Below are positions 36,642-45,599 of a DNA stretch of 46,545 nt, one piece after another. A model generated the notes under the pieces. That model ran no database searches and was not told the origin of the DNA. It worked only from the letters and a program-made list of their open reading frames with translations. A program made the position numbers and the translations under genes. Numbering within the stretch: position 1 is the first letter of the stretch; every line of letters begins with the position of its first letter. The DNA is from Leptospira sp. (GTDB lineage Bacteria; Spirochaetota; Leptospiria; Leptospirales; Leptospiraceae), in the NCBI GenBank assembly GCA_027533185.1, contig JAPZTS010000019.1:1-46545 (forward strand), given 5' to 3'.

Positions 36642-37724
36642 CTATTTCCCTTCAACAATCAAACGAATTCCATTCAATTTGGTCTGTTTCCATAAGATCT
36701 CATCCATTTCTGGTTTTAAATCTGCCATCTTCTTAAGAAAGGAAGCTACAAACTGGTTGTCTTTTAGATTTTCAATCACCTGAATCTCATCTGATTCAGA
36801 ATCAATTTCCAATTTGCGAAAACGGTCTTTATAATTTTTTAAAACTTCATTTTGGAATTTTATTTTATTTTCCATCGATTCCACGGTTCCTCGAAATCGA
36901 ATATTTACATAGTCCTCTTTTTGAAATGTATCCAGTAAGGTATTGATGTCTTCTTCCGGATTTCCATCGATACCTAAAAAAATTTCTAGATCGCGATATA
37001 AACCCGCCGATTTCCAGATTATTCTTTCGGAGGACAAAGCACCATCTTTGATCTGAATTATAAATCCACCACGCTCTCCAATCTCAGCCTTGCGCCAAAT
37101 ACGACTAGATCCCGCATAACGTATTTTACATTTTCCCAAGTCCAATCCTCTTGTGGAATGTAAATGTCCTATTGCCAAATAATCTAAATCTAAGGTTTGA
37201 ATTAAACTTGGATCAAGATAGGACCCACCTTCTTCTGTTTCTTCATCCAAACCAGTAAAGCTCATTCCTGTGACTGTTCCATGCGCCAGTCCAATTCTCC
37301 ACTTTTTTTGCTTTGGAGGAGGTGGGCTTAAAAATAGATCGCTATAGTTTGTTTGGTGAGGAATTGCAAGGATCTCTAAATCATTTTCAATTAACAGGGC
37401 AAAAGGAGTTTTATCCAGCAAATGAATCTTAGGTGACCAATCGTACATCGAAAATCCCTTTGCCTCTGAGTTTCTCCTCAAGATTTCGTGGTTTCCGGGC
37501 AAAAAGAAGATTTTTCCTGAAAAAGATTGGCAAGACTTGATAAAATCTGGACGAAGGTTCTCTAGGTCTTCAAAAGTATCAAAAACATCACCACAAAAAA
37601 AGATACCCTGACAGTTGTTTGTCTCTGCTGAATTCAGAATTTCATTTAAGACAGAAAAGGAGTATTCTCTATCGGAAGGAGACGACTTGGAGAGATGCAG
37701 GTCTGAAACTTGTAAATATTTCAT
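36642..37724 (-). CDS. YhaO/SbcD/Mre11-like metallophosphoesterase (nuclease)
   Basis: This protein of about 360 residues begins MKYLQVSDLHLS, the first metal motif (Asp8, His10). Others are GIFFCGDVFDTFEDL, LPGNHEILR and LAIGHLHST, the complete phosphoesterase set of the Mre11 family. LAHGTVTGM is the penultimate His strand. It would cut DNA in complex with the adjacent Rad50-like ATPase, two bases downstream. The start at 37724 was chosen because it gives the family's normal N-terminus; an in-frame ATG at 37751 would add nine residues, and neither has a clear ribosome site. An inverted repeat lies immediately upstream. Confidence 0.88.
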   Translation of the reverse strand: MKYLQVSDLHLSKSSPSDREYSFSVLNEILNSAETNNCQGIFFCGDVFDTFEDLENLRPDFIKSCQSFSGKIFFLPGNHEILRRNSEAKGFSMYDWSPKIHLLDKTPFALLIENDLEILAIPHQTNYSDLFLSPPPPKQKKWRIGLAHGTVTGMSFTGLDEETEEGGSYLDPSLIQTLDLDYLAIGHLHSTRGLDLGKCKIRYAGSSRIWRKAEIGERGGFIIQIKDGALSSERIIWKSAGLYRDLEIFLGIDGNPEEDINTLLDTFQKEDYVNIRFRGTVESMENKIKFQNEVLKNYKDRFRKLEIDSESDEIQVIENLKDNQFVASFLKKMADLKPEMDEILWKQTKLNGIRLIVEGK

Positions 37725-37768
37725 AAATTTGTCTAGGAGAGATTTTAACATCCCCCTAGGACAAATTT
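37725..37768. repeat. Inverted repeat abutting the nuclease start codon
   Basis: AAATTTGTCTAGG (37725-37737) and CCTAGGACAAATTT (37755-37768) are inverted copies with one bulged base and a 17-base spacer. The left arm touches the start codon at 37724. It may be an operator or an mRNA hairpin that limits translation. Confidence 0.55.
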
Positions 37769-37802
37769 GACTCCATCTTTAAAAAAATCAAGGGCTTCCG
37801 AT

Positions 37803-38990
37803 TTATATCACTCGATCTTTTTTAAACTCGGCAATTTTATCCTCACTAAATCCAAGTTTATTTAAGATTTCAGAAGTGTGTTCGCCATGTTCTGGCGGGT
37901 CCAAACGATATTGGAAGGGAGTTTTAGAAAAATGGAAAGGGCTTCCAAACTGAAGAATTGGGCCAAATTTCGGATGGTCTTTTTCCAAGATCATCCCACG
38001 ATCTTTCCAATGGGCATCATTCTGAACCTCATCCATTTTCAGTATCGGAGAGAGACAGGCATCTTCATTCAGAAAGATAGGCTCTAAGTCGGCAAAGGTC
38101 TTTGATTTAAAAAAGTCAGTTAATTTTTGTTTTATGGTGTTAAAATTCTCTTCAATCATAGGGAGTTCTTTGGTTAAACTTTCCATACCTATAGCCCGAA
38201 GGAAGGTCTGAAAAAACATATCCTCTAGAGCGCCTAAAGCAACAAATCTTCCCTCTTTTGTTTCATAAATATTATAATTTGGTAATTTACCTGAAAGAAT
38301 ATCGTTTCCTGGCTCTGGACTTTTACCAGAGGCGGATAGAATACCTCCGTAGAGAGATGTAAACTGCAAACTAGCATCCGTCATCGAGATATCTATCCTT
38401 TGTCCGATCCCAGTTTTCTCGCGGTAGTAGAGGGCTGCTAGAATCGCAGAAAGAGCCGTAAGTGTACCTCCACCAACGTCTGCTAGTTGGAATCCAGCAG
38501 GTCTTGGTGGATTTCCAGTTTGGTCTAAAACACCAGAAATTGCCAAATAATTCAAATCATGCCCCGCGAAATTAACATATTTTCCTGATATGCCATATCC
38601 AGAAATACCACAGTAGATGAGTTTTGGGAACTTTTTGCTAAGAACATCGTATCCCAAACCCATCTTGTCCATACCATCAGGACGAAAACCTTCCAAGAGT
38701 ATATCAGCATCTTCTAATAATTTGAATAAAATTTCCTTAGCCTGTTCTCTTTTTAAATTTAGCGTGAGAGCTTTTTTGTTTCGATTGAGCATCATATAAA
38801 GAGCCGGATAACCTGTTTTTCCTTTAAACATGGCCCGAGATCCGTCATAAGCCCGTGGATTCTCGATTTTTATTACCTCGGCCCCCATGTCAGCTAAATG
38901 TTGAGAACAAAGTGGACCAGGAAGAAGAAGAGATAGATCAACTACCTTTACGCCAGATAGGGGACCTTTGGATTCAATAGATTCTTTCAT
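37803..38990 (-). CDS. CaiB/BaiF-family CoA-transferase or alpha-methylacyl-CoA racemase
   Basis: The protein (395 residues from the ATG at 38990; a TTG at 39011 would add seven) follows the class III CoA-transferase fold: LSGVKVVDLSLLLPGPLCSQ, LADMGAEVIKIENP, EGFRPDGMDKMGLGYDVL and GISGYG. FAGHDLNYLAISGVL puts Asp145 at the catalytic aspartate; this GHDxNYLAxSG form is the one seen in alpha-methylacyl-CoA racemases, so racemisation of branched acyl-CoA is the better guess. It lies upstream of the nuclease pair, with a 78-base gap and the inverted repeat between them, and downstream of the sulfatase gene. Confidence 0.9.
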   Translation of the reverse strand: MKESIESKGPLSGVKVVDLSLLLPGPLCSQHLADMGAEVIKIENPRAYDGSRAMFKGKTGYPALYMMLNRNKKALTLNLKREQAKEILFKLLEDADILLEGFRPDGMDKMGLGYDVLSKKFPKLIYCGISGYGISGKYVNFAGHDLNYLAISGVLDQTGNPPRPAGFQLADVGGGTLTALSAILAALYYREKTGIGQRIDISMTDASLQFTSLYGGILSASGKSPEPGNDILSGKLPNYNIYETKEGRFVALGALEDMFFQTFLRAIGMESLTKELPMIEENFNTIKQKLTDFFKSKTFADLEPIFLNEDACLSPILKMDEVQNDAHWKDRGMILEKDHPKFGPILQFGSPFHFSKTPFQYRLDPPEHGEHTSEILNKLGFSEDKIAEFKKDRVI

Positions 38991-39081
38991 AACTTTTTGA
39001 AAGAGATTCAATGCATCCGAATCTGCAAGTATAAATTCCTAAACATTTGAACAAGAAAACTTTCGGTTCAGGCAAATTAGA

Positions 39082-40857
39082 TTAATGAACATAGCCTTGT
39101 TTTTTTAAAATATCAAGAGCCTCCTCACCTAAATCTAAGCTCCTTTCATAATTTTTAGCAATACCTCCTTGTTTCCAGATATGTACCTTGGCTTCTAAAA
39201 TACCAGGAGGATCACCTAATGGAGATTCGTATAAAAGTTCACAGTTAAAGGAACAAGAAGAAAGACTCAGTCCAAAATTGCCTATGAGTATCTCGCTTTC
39301 GCTTATTTTTTTGCTATCTTGAAGGATCTCTATTCTTGGAAATGAGACATCCGGGTAAACTTCAAAACGAAGTAGACCTTTTTCCCCACCTTGTTTGAAT
39401 TGAAGCTGTATCATTCGACCTGTATCTTTCCAAGTTATTTCCTTGGGCATTTGAATCAGACGTAACTTTCCATGGGGTATAGAAATTTTTAAAATACTAT
39501 CTCTTGTTAAATTATAACGTATCGAATAGATAGGTAATTTAGGTTCCATAGATCGTAGTTTTTTCCAAAGATACAAGATTCTTTCTTTTTTATTGGTGTC
39601 CAATTTCAGTTCATCTAATCTCTCTATATCCGGAATCTTCATTCCGAAGATTTGATTAGGATCTGATTGAATATCTGTATGTATGTAGAATTCTTGTCCG
39701 ACATGCCCTTGCCAAAATTTTCCGATCTCATGAAATCGATAAGAACGTTGCAGTAAAAAATCGCTCCCTTCCCCATAACACTGAGTAGATCTCGTCTCAC
39801 CATAATAAAATCTAGGTTGGATGTCAGTAGATTTATGTAGAGAAACCAAACTCTCACCATCCAAGTCCGTAGGAATTGGATTAGAACTTACTTCAAGTAT
39901 GGTTGGGTAAATATCGATCGAACGAGTTAAGTCATTAACTAAGAAGTTTGTTGTTTGTTTGGGGTATTTGATTAATAATGGGACATGTATATTTTCTAAA
40001 AAAAGATCTTGTCCATGCCCGTAGTAAGTGTTAGTTCCTGTAAACGGTGAAATCGAATGATTTGGATGCATCACCTCACCATGGTCAGCTGTGATAAGTA
40101 TTAGAGAATTATCCCATAGTTTAGCTTGCTTTAAAAAGGTGAAGATTTTACCAAGTTCTTCATCAACAAAGGCAACTTCCCCTAAGTAGTTTTGTTTTTT
40201 CTCTTCCAAAACTTCTGTCGTTTTTATCCGTGATGTAAAACCTGGGGGAGGAGTATAGGGTTTATGGGGATCATTGAAGTTTAAAAAAAAGAAAAATGGT
40301 TCCTTTGAATTCTTCAACTCATTGTCAAATATATCTAGTGTCTTTTTGGTAATTTTAATGGTATCGCTTGAGTAATTTGAAAAATCCGAAAGAGTATCGA
40401 ACCCAACATCAACACCTAGTCCATATTTATCTGTAAGAAATGGATTGTTTCCAACCATATAGGTTTTGTATCCAAAATTTTTTAAGTATTTGGGGAGTGG
40501 ATTTTTTTCTTTCTTATAAAAAAGATCTACCTCTTCCTTCGTAGTTGGATAATCCCAGAAATTGACAGGACTCCTCGAAGCATATTTACCCGTAAAAAAA
40601 ACAATTGTAGACGGCCTTGTCCAAGCGGCGTTCACCAGATGAAAATTATAAGTAACGGCCGTTTTAGTAAATTCTTCTAAATTGGGTGTAACACCATAAC
40701 GACCGATGATATCTGCTCTTAGGGAATCGATAACAATCCAGATTATATTTGGTTTAGGGGATTGTTGCGGAAGTTTTGAGTTTAAACTATTTTCCCTACA
40801 ATTGTAACTTAAAATAATTGCAATTGATATAAAAGAGAATAAAGAATTACGGCTCAA
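39082..40857 (-). CDS. Sulfatase-fold lipoprotein with Thr nucleophile
   Basis: This 591-residue protein has a lipoprotein-like signal (Cys20) and an alkaline phosphatase/sulfatase fold. Metal ligands are Asp44 and the downstream TADHGE (Asp258, His259). FNDPHKPYTPP includes His198. The nucleophile region is TRPSTIVFFTG; aligned with the sulfatase C/S-x-P-S-R motif, the nucleophile is Thr80 and the Arg is replaced by Thr84. A Thr cannot become formylglycine, so the enzyme is more like phosphoethanolamine or phosphoglycerol transferases than a true sulfatase. The C-terminal 170 residues form a beta-rich domain. It overlaps the SMR-type gene by four bases. Confidence 0.85.
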   Translation of the reverse strand: MSRNSLFSFISIAIILSYNCRENSLNSKLPQQSPKPNIIWIVIDSLRADIIGRYGVTPNLEEFTKTAVTYNFHLVNAAWTRPSTIVFFTGKYASRSPVNFWDYPTTKEEVDLFYKKEKNPLPKYLKNFGYKTYMVGNNPFLTDKYGLGVDVGFDTLSDFSNYSSDTIKITKKTLDIFDNELKNSKEPFFFFLNFNDPHKPYTPPPGFTSRIKTTEVLEEKKQNYLGEVAFVDEELGKIFTFLKQAKLWDNSLILITADHGEVMHPNHSISPFTGTNTYYGHGQDLFLENIHVPLLIKYPKQTTNFLVNDLTRSIDIYPTILEVSSNPIPTDLDGESLVSLHKSTDIQPRFYYGETRSTQCYGEGSDFLLQRSYRFHEIGKFWQGHVGQEFYIHTDIQSDPNQIFGMKIPDIERLDELKLDTNKKERILYLWKKLRSMEPKLPIYSIRYNLTRDSILKISIPHGKLRLIQMPKEITWKDTGRMIQLQFKQGGEKGLLRFEVYPDVSFPRIEILQDSKKISESEILIGNFGLSLSSCSFNCELLYESPLGDPPGILEAKVHIWKQGGIAKNYERSLDLGEEALDILKKQGYVH

Positions 40858-41234
40858 GATTCAACATCAAACATTTGCAATGCGGTCAGCCATACTCCAA
40901 CCAAAATAAAACCTATTCCAAGCCACTGCGTGAGATTCAATCTTTCCTTAAAAAGTATAGCAGACGCAATCAATACAATGATAAAACCGCTAGAAGTAAA
41001 AACTGGATAAGCGAGTGAAAGTTTTAATCCCTTCCCCAAAACATAACGATAACCCAAAAGAGCTAATCCAAAACTTGCAAGTCCTGCAATAAAGTAAGGG
41101 TTTAAAATTGTCCAAATGATTCCCAATTTTTCCGTTTGAGCACTGTCGCGGAGAGATGAAGTTTTTATCAATATATTTGCAAGAGCGTTGAAGATTACAG
41201 CTATGCAGAATACGAAAACAATTTGGAGTTGCAT
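40854..41234 (-). CDS. Small four-helix transporter-like protein (SMR/EamA half)
   Basis: The 126-residue protein has four membrane helices and the fold of small multidrug resistance or ArnE/ArnF-type flippase subunits: an N-terminal FNALANILIKTSS helix, FGLALLGYRYVLGKGLKLSLAYP in the third helix area, and LFKERLNLTQWLGIGFILVGV at the end, matching EamA-type FKErlt..qwlGigLIl.GV. It lacks the conserved early Glu of EmrE-type exporters. ATGA coupling to the sulfatase-fold gene suggests that it moves a lipid-linked substrate or product for that enzyme. Confidence 0.82.
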   Translation of the reverse strand: MQLQIVFVFCIAVIFNALANILIKTSSLRDSAQTEKLGIIWTILNPYFIAGLASFGLALLGYRYVLGKGLKLSLAYPVFTSSGFIIVLIASAILFKERLNLTQWLGIGFILVGVWLTALQMFDVES

Positions 41235-41283
41235 AAGAATTTGTACAAGTTTCGATTTTTTTTACAATTGGTCAAATATAAAA

Positions 41284-42120
41284 ATGCAAGAGAAAACACT
41301 ACAATTTTTCAACTCAAAGTTGACTTACTATGATTCAGAAACTCATTTACCGACCATCTTTTTTTGCCATGCCAATGGATATTCGGCAGGTTGCTATCGT
41401 ACCTATTTTAGAGAGTTAACAAAGAATTACAGAGTCGTAGCTCTAGACTTTATTGGCCATGGCAAAAGTGAATCAAACCTGCAATACGATAGTTGGTATT
41501 TCTTCCGAGATCAAATACTATCTGTCATCGAAAAAGAGAGTCTCTCCAATATAACAGGAATAGGCCACTCTTTGGGTGGAGCTTCACTTCTTCTGGCTTC
41601 GGTAAAAAATCCTATTGTTTTTAGAAAGATTCTCGCTTTAGATCCCGTTATTTTGGGAATCAAACTCATAACACTTGCGAAATTACTTGGCAATCCTCTA
41701 GCAAAATCTGCGGTCAAACGGCGGACTGAATTCCAATCTATTGAGCTTGTAAGGCGAGCATTTAAAAAATTCCCACAATTTGCGAATTTTGATTCAAAGA
41801 TTTTTGAAGATTACTTAGAATCCTGTTTTGTCCAAAAGCCAAATTCTAAAGAAGTAATGCTTGCCGGAGATCCTCAGGTTGAAGCAAAAACCTTTTCAAT
41901 GGCGCACTATTCCGTTTACTTTCAGTTTTACAAACTCAAGAATGAAGCTCATATTTGTATCCCGAATCCGTTCGAAGTCTGTTCCCCCACTCTAGGAAAC
42001 ATGCTCATCCGAAACAATCCAAAATCGTCTTTAACAATCTGGGATGATACCACACATTTTTTCCCTTTTGAAAAACCAAAGGAAACTCTTCATTGGATTT
42101 ATCAAAAGTTATCGTGTTGA
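41284..42120 (+). CDS. Alpha/beta hydrolase
   Basis: This 278-residue cytoplasmic protein starts at the ATG at 41284, which gives the usual family N-terminus; a longer in-frame extension would reach back into the divergent SMR gene. Motifs are FFCHANGYSAG (oxyanion loop), LDFIGHGKSE, and GIGHSLGGASLL with nucleophile Ser96. TTHFFPFEKP near the end holds the likely catalytic His. The substrate is not clear; esterase, haloalkane dehalogenase-like or lactonase activities are all possible in the fold. A -10-like TATAAA sits directly before the ATG. Confidence 0.85.
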   Translation: MQEKTLQFFNSKLTYYDSETHLPTIFFCHANGYSAGCYRTYFRELTKNYRVVALDFIGHGKSESNLQYDSWYFFRDQILSVIEKESLSNITGIGHSLGGASLLLASVKNPIVFRKILALDPVILGIKLITLAKLLGNPLAKSAVKRRTEFQSIELVRRAFKKFPQFANFDSKIFEDYLESCFVQKPNSKEVMLAGDPQVEAKTFSMAHYSVYFQFYKLKNEAHICIPNPFEVCSPTLGNMLIRNNPKSSLTIWDDTTHFFPFEKPKETLHWIYQKLSC

Positions 42121-42157
42121 TAGATTTTTCGATCGACTTTTCGTTGAACGTCTAGAC

Positions 42158-43600
42158 TCAAATATTGATCGCCTCACCAAGTACATCCGCACTAGCCTCC
42201 ATAATTCCTTCGGAGATTGTAGGATGCGCATGAATTGTATTCATAAGTTCTTTAACTGTCAGCTCGGCATTTGCAGATAACGTAAGTTCTGCTATAAGCT
42301 CAGTAGCTGAACTGCCTATGATATGAGCTCCCAATATCTCACCATGTTTTGCATCGGAAATGATTTTAATGAGACCAGTGCTATCCCCTTGTGCCCTTGC
42401 CCTTCCACTGGCACTAAAAGGAAATCGCCCAACTTTAATTTCATGACCCGAAGCTTTTGCTTTTGCTTCCGTTAAACCAACACTAGCAACTTCTGGATTG
42501 CAGTAAGTACAACCAGGAATATAATCATAATTAATTCGATGTGTTTTTAAATTATGTGGGTTTCCCAATCGAATAGATATATCTTCTGCGGCCCGAATGC
42601 CCTCAGCGCTCGCAACATGAGCAAGAGAAGGTGTTGGTATACAATCACCAATCGCATAAATATGATTAACTGTCGTACGGTAAGTCGAATCAATTTCTAT
42701 AAATTGATTTTTTAGTTTAATTCCGATTTCTTCCAGTCCTATGTTTTGAGTATTGGGAGTTATTCCGATACCAACAATTACTTTGTCAAAAGTAAGTTTT
42801 TCTTTTTTTGCAGTATTTCGATCTAAAAGATTCAAAACTACTTGAGAACTTTCAACGGAGGCAGATTCAACGCCCGTACTCAAAAAGAATTGAATTCCTC
42901 TTTTTTTAAAGCTTTTTTCAAGAATGGAAGAAATCTCAGAATCTTCGTTAGGAAGAAGATGATCTTGAAACTCTACAATAGTCACCTTACTTCCCATAGA
43001 CGAATAAAAATCTGCAAACTCCACACCGATTGCACCGGCACCGATAATCGCTAAATTGGATATCGGTTTTTTCTCAACCATAGCTTCTCTTGCTGATAGT
43101 ACTAGATTACCGTCAAAGGGTAAAAAAGGAAGTCCCTTATTTTTTGCACCTAATGCTAGTATTATATAATTTGCTGAGTATGTGCCCGTTTCTCCGGATT
43201 GAGATTCAACGACAACTGTATTTGAGTCCTTAAACTTTGCATTTCCAGGAACTACAGTGATTTTATTTTTCTTCATTAAAAACTCAACGCCCTTTGCCAT
43301 CTGATCAGCAACGGACCTAGACCTTTGAATCACTGCTTCAAAATCAGCCTTTACGTTTTCAGCCAGAAGACCAAAATCACTAGCCTTTTTGAGATGTTCT
43401 AAAACATGAGCACTTTCTAATAAAGCTTTTGTAGGAATACAACCCCAGTTCAAACATACGCCACCAAGTCTCTCTTTCTCAATAAGACAGGTTGAAAGAC
43501 CTAATTGTGCTGCCCGAATTGCAGCCACATACCCACCTGGGCCTCCGCCAACGACTATAACTTGAAACTGATTTGAACCCACTGTAAATACCCCAGACAT
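42158..43600 (-). CDS. lpdA: Dihydrolipoyl dehydrogenase
   Basis: The 480-residue flavoprotein has VIVVGGGPGGYVAA for FAD, the redox disulfide GGVCLNWGCIPTK (Cys49 and Cys54), AIIGAGAIGVEFAD for NAD, the second FAD strand HIYAIGDCI, and the His459/Glu464 pair in IHAHPTISEG. It reoxidises dihydrolipoamide in 2-oxoacid dehydrogenase complexes or the glycine cleavage system. None of the partner subunits is in this window. It lies 27 bases downstream of the methyltransferase gene on the same strand and is convergent with the hydrolase at 41284. Confidence 0.96.
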   Translation of the reverse strand: MSGVFTVGSNQFQVIVVGGGPGGYVAAIRAAQLGLSTCLIEKERLGGVCLNWGCIPTKALLESAHVLEHLKKASDFGLLAENVKADFEAVIQRSRSVADQMAKGVEFLMKKNKITVVPGNAKFKDSNTVVVESQSGETGTYSANYIILALGAKNKGLPFLPFDGNLVLSAREAMVEKKPISNLAIIGAGAIGVEFADFYSSMGSKVTIVEFQDHLLPNEDSEISSILEKSFKKRGIQFFLSTGVESASVESSQVVLNLLDRNTAKKEKLTFDKVIVGIGITPNTQNIGLEEIGIKLKNQFIEIDSTYRTTVNHIYAIGDCIPTPSLAHVASAEGIRAAEDISIRLGNPHNLKTHRINYDYIPGCTYCNPEVASVGLTEAKAKASGHEIKVGRFPFSASGRARAQGDSTGLIKIISDAKHGEILGAHIIGSSATELIAELTLSANAELTVKELMNTIHAHPTISEGIMEASADVLGEAINI

Positions 43601-43627
43601 TTGGAATACATGAGATTACATGGAAAG

Positions 43628-44368
43628 TCAAGACCTCTTTTTTGCAACGACGAGCATTCGAGCACCTGTTTTTAAATACTTTTCTCCGTCGTAATTACCA
43701 TAGACATGTAAGAGATCAAATTTGTTATCATCGAGAAAGTTGCGGATCTGAGCAAAATGAAAAACTCGCATCGTATGTTTGTCTTTTAAATCCTTTTGGT
43801 TAAGGTTGTAGACATAGTTCACTTCGACAATAGCGATATCATCAGCCCGGGTGAGTCGAAAGCCTCGGTTTCTTCTGATTGATACGTTTCCCTGCCTCAC
43901 ACTACTGACATTAGTTATTGGCTTTCGTTTGATGCGATGGATTGGATCTGCATTCCAAATTTCCAAAATCAAGAGGCCCGCTTGTTTGAGATTTTTGTGC
44001 GAGTTTCTCAGAAAATTCAAAACGGCATCGTCATTTAACAAATAATTAAAAGTTCCATACAAACAAATTACGGAATCTACTGGTTGTTTGGCGACATAGG
44101 TTTCCATTTTACCATACTCGTAATGACAATGTGGAAACCTTGTTTTTGCAATTTCTAACATTCTGTTGGATGCATCCACCCCAAGGATTTTAAATCCCAT
44201 CGCTTGGAGCTCTTTTACATGTTCTCCGGTTCCGCACCCAACATCGAGCGCAGTCTGAATTTTATGGCGTTTGAAAGTCTCTCTTAGAAAACTTACTTCT
44301 TCGGAAAATTTGCGACTTGGTTCTTCAATAGAAAAGTAATATTCGGCAAGTTCGGTATACAGCTTCAT
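43628..44368 (-). CDS. Class I SAM-dependent methyltransferase
   Basis: This 246-residue protein shows ALDVGCGTGEHVKELQAMG (SAM motif I), ILGVDASNRMLEIAK (motif II acidic strand) and VDSVICLYGTFNYLLND (motif III). LLILEIWNADP follows. The pattern fits small-molecule methyltransferases of the type annotated as methyltransferase domain 25; the substrate is unknown. It is likely co-transcribed with lpdA. It diverges from the gene at 44445 with a 76-base gap. Confidence 0.9.
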   Translation of the reverse strand: MKLYTELAEYYFSIEEPSRKFSEEVSFLRETFKRHKIQTALDVGCGTGEHVKELQAMGFKILGVDASNRMLEIAKTRFPHCHYEYGKMETYVAKQPVDSVICLYGTFNYLLNDDAVLNFLRNSHKNLKQAGLLILEIWNADPIHRIKRKPITNVSSVRQGNVSIRRNRGFRLTRADDIAIVEVNYVYNLNQKDLKDKHTMRVFHFAQIRNFLDDNKFDLLHVYGNYDGEKYLKTGARMLVVAKKRS

Positions 44369-44444
44369 TTATAGGGACCTTCTGGGAAAATCATTCATGT
44401 ATTTCCGAATTTTACCCGTTAAAGATAGTAACGGCACGGATCCT

Positions 44445-45599
44445 ATGAAACGATATTTAATTCCTGCAATTTTTTTCTTTGTAGCCTTCGCTCTACAATA
44501 CTTCCTTTTTTTCTCCTGGATCGGATTTGCTCTACTTCTTGTCTCAACTACTCTCCTAACTCTAATTTTGTACAACCTTGATTTGGAATCCAAACAGAAC
44601 CTTCCTGAATCCTTTAGCTCAGGATATGAGAATGAAGCTGATTTGAATTCACTCATGGACCAGAATTTACAAGATAAGTGTGAGACCGATCTCAAATCTA
44701 AGAATCAAGAATCACTCGCCATCGGAAATCTTGAACCTGTGCAGAATATTTCTTATTTCCAAAATCTAGATCCGATTCAAAAAACAAAATCGATTTTAAA
44801 GCAAAGTCTAAAATCACAAGTTTTGGAAATAATGAAATCTCATTTTTTTGCTGAGCTACCTAAGAAGGTATCACAAGTTTTATATGCTTACTATGATGGT
44901 CATAATTTTGAGGAATGTTTCTGGCAGAAAGGAACCATCTTTGTAGAATCTGACTCCAATCCAATAGAATGGGATGATCGGGATGAATCTTACGTTCGAG
45001 AGCTTTTACCAAGTATTTCATCAAACAAACAAAAACTTTATATTCCGTTTACCATCAACCAACATTTGTTTGGTTTTGTTTTATTCCAAACCAAAGAAAC
45101 CTGGAATCAAAGCGAAATTCAAAATTATTGGGAACGAAGTCTTCAAATCTCGGAAAAGATTTTTGAAAAACTTGAATATGAAAAGGTTACAAAAAATACA
45201 GAGACTTGGCTTTTTAATAGCTCACATTTTTATCAAATCACAAAAGATAGTTTCAACTCTAAAGAACAAGAAACTTTAGTCATGATTAAATTCATTGATA
45301 CTACATTCACGAAAGAAATTGCCATTTGTCTAAATCACTTTGGCAAATCTGAAGGTGTTTTGGGTCTTGGACTATTTCGTATGGAAGAAGATTTGTATTC
45401 AATCCTACTGCCCAATTCTCTTCTTTCGGGATTTACTGATTTTTTTAAAAGATTTATCGAAGAAATTGATAGTTTAGGGTATCCATCCAGCCTAGCAATT
45501 GGTTACTCCAATAAAGTTACCGCAAATGGCAAATATGATCTCTGGATTAAAAACCTCTATCTTTCTCTTGAAGAAAGTATACTTTACAATGCTGCCTAA
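44445..45599 (+). CDS. Membrane protein with degenerate GAF/GGDEF-like regions
   Basis: I do not firmly recognise this 384-residue protein. It starts at the ATG at 44445 with two membrane helices (about 3-20, 24-42). An acidic linker follows. Residues 120-250 look GAF-like (VLYAYYDGHNFEECFWQ, LFGFVLFQ). The C-terminal 120 residues have the strand and helix order of a GGDEF domain, ending YPSSLAIGYSN...LYLSLEESILYNAA, which resembles the end of that fold (SIGIA...ALYxAK). No GG[DE]EF motif is present, so it would not make cyclic-di-GMP. The TAA stop overlaps the ATG of the CheX-like gene. Confidence 0.68.
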   Translation: MKRYLIPAIFFFVAFALQYFLFFSWIGFALLLVSTTLLTLILYNLDLESKQNLPESFSSGYENEADLNSLMDQNLQDKCETDLKSKNQESLAIGNLEPVQNISYFQNLDPIQKTKSILKQSLKSQVLEIMKSHFFAELPKKVSQVLYAYYDGHNFEECFWQKGTIFVESDSNPIEWDDRDESYVRELLPSISSNKQKLYIPFTINQHLFGFVLFQTKETWNQSEIQNYWERSLQISEKIFEKLEYEKVTKNTETWLFNSSHFYQITKDSFNSKEQETLVMIKFIDTTFTKEIAICLNHFGKSEGVLGLGLFRMEEDLYSILLPNSLLSGFTDFFKRFIEEIDSLGYPSSLAIGYSNKVTANGKYDLWIKNLYLSLEESILYNAA

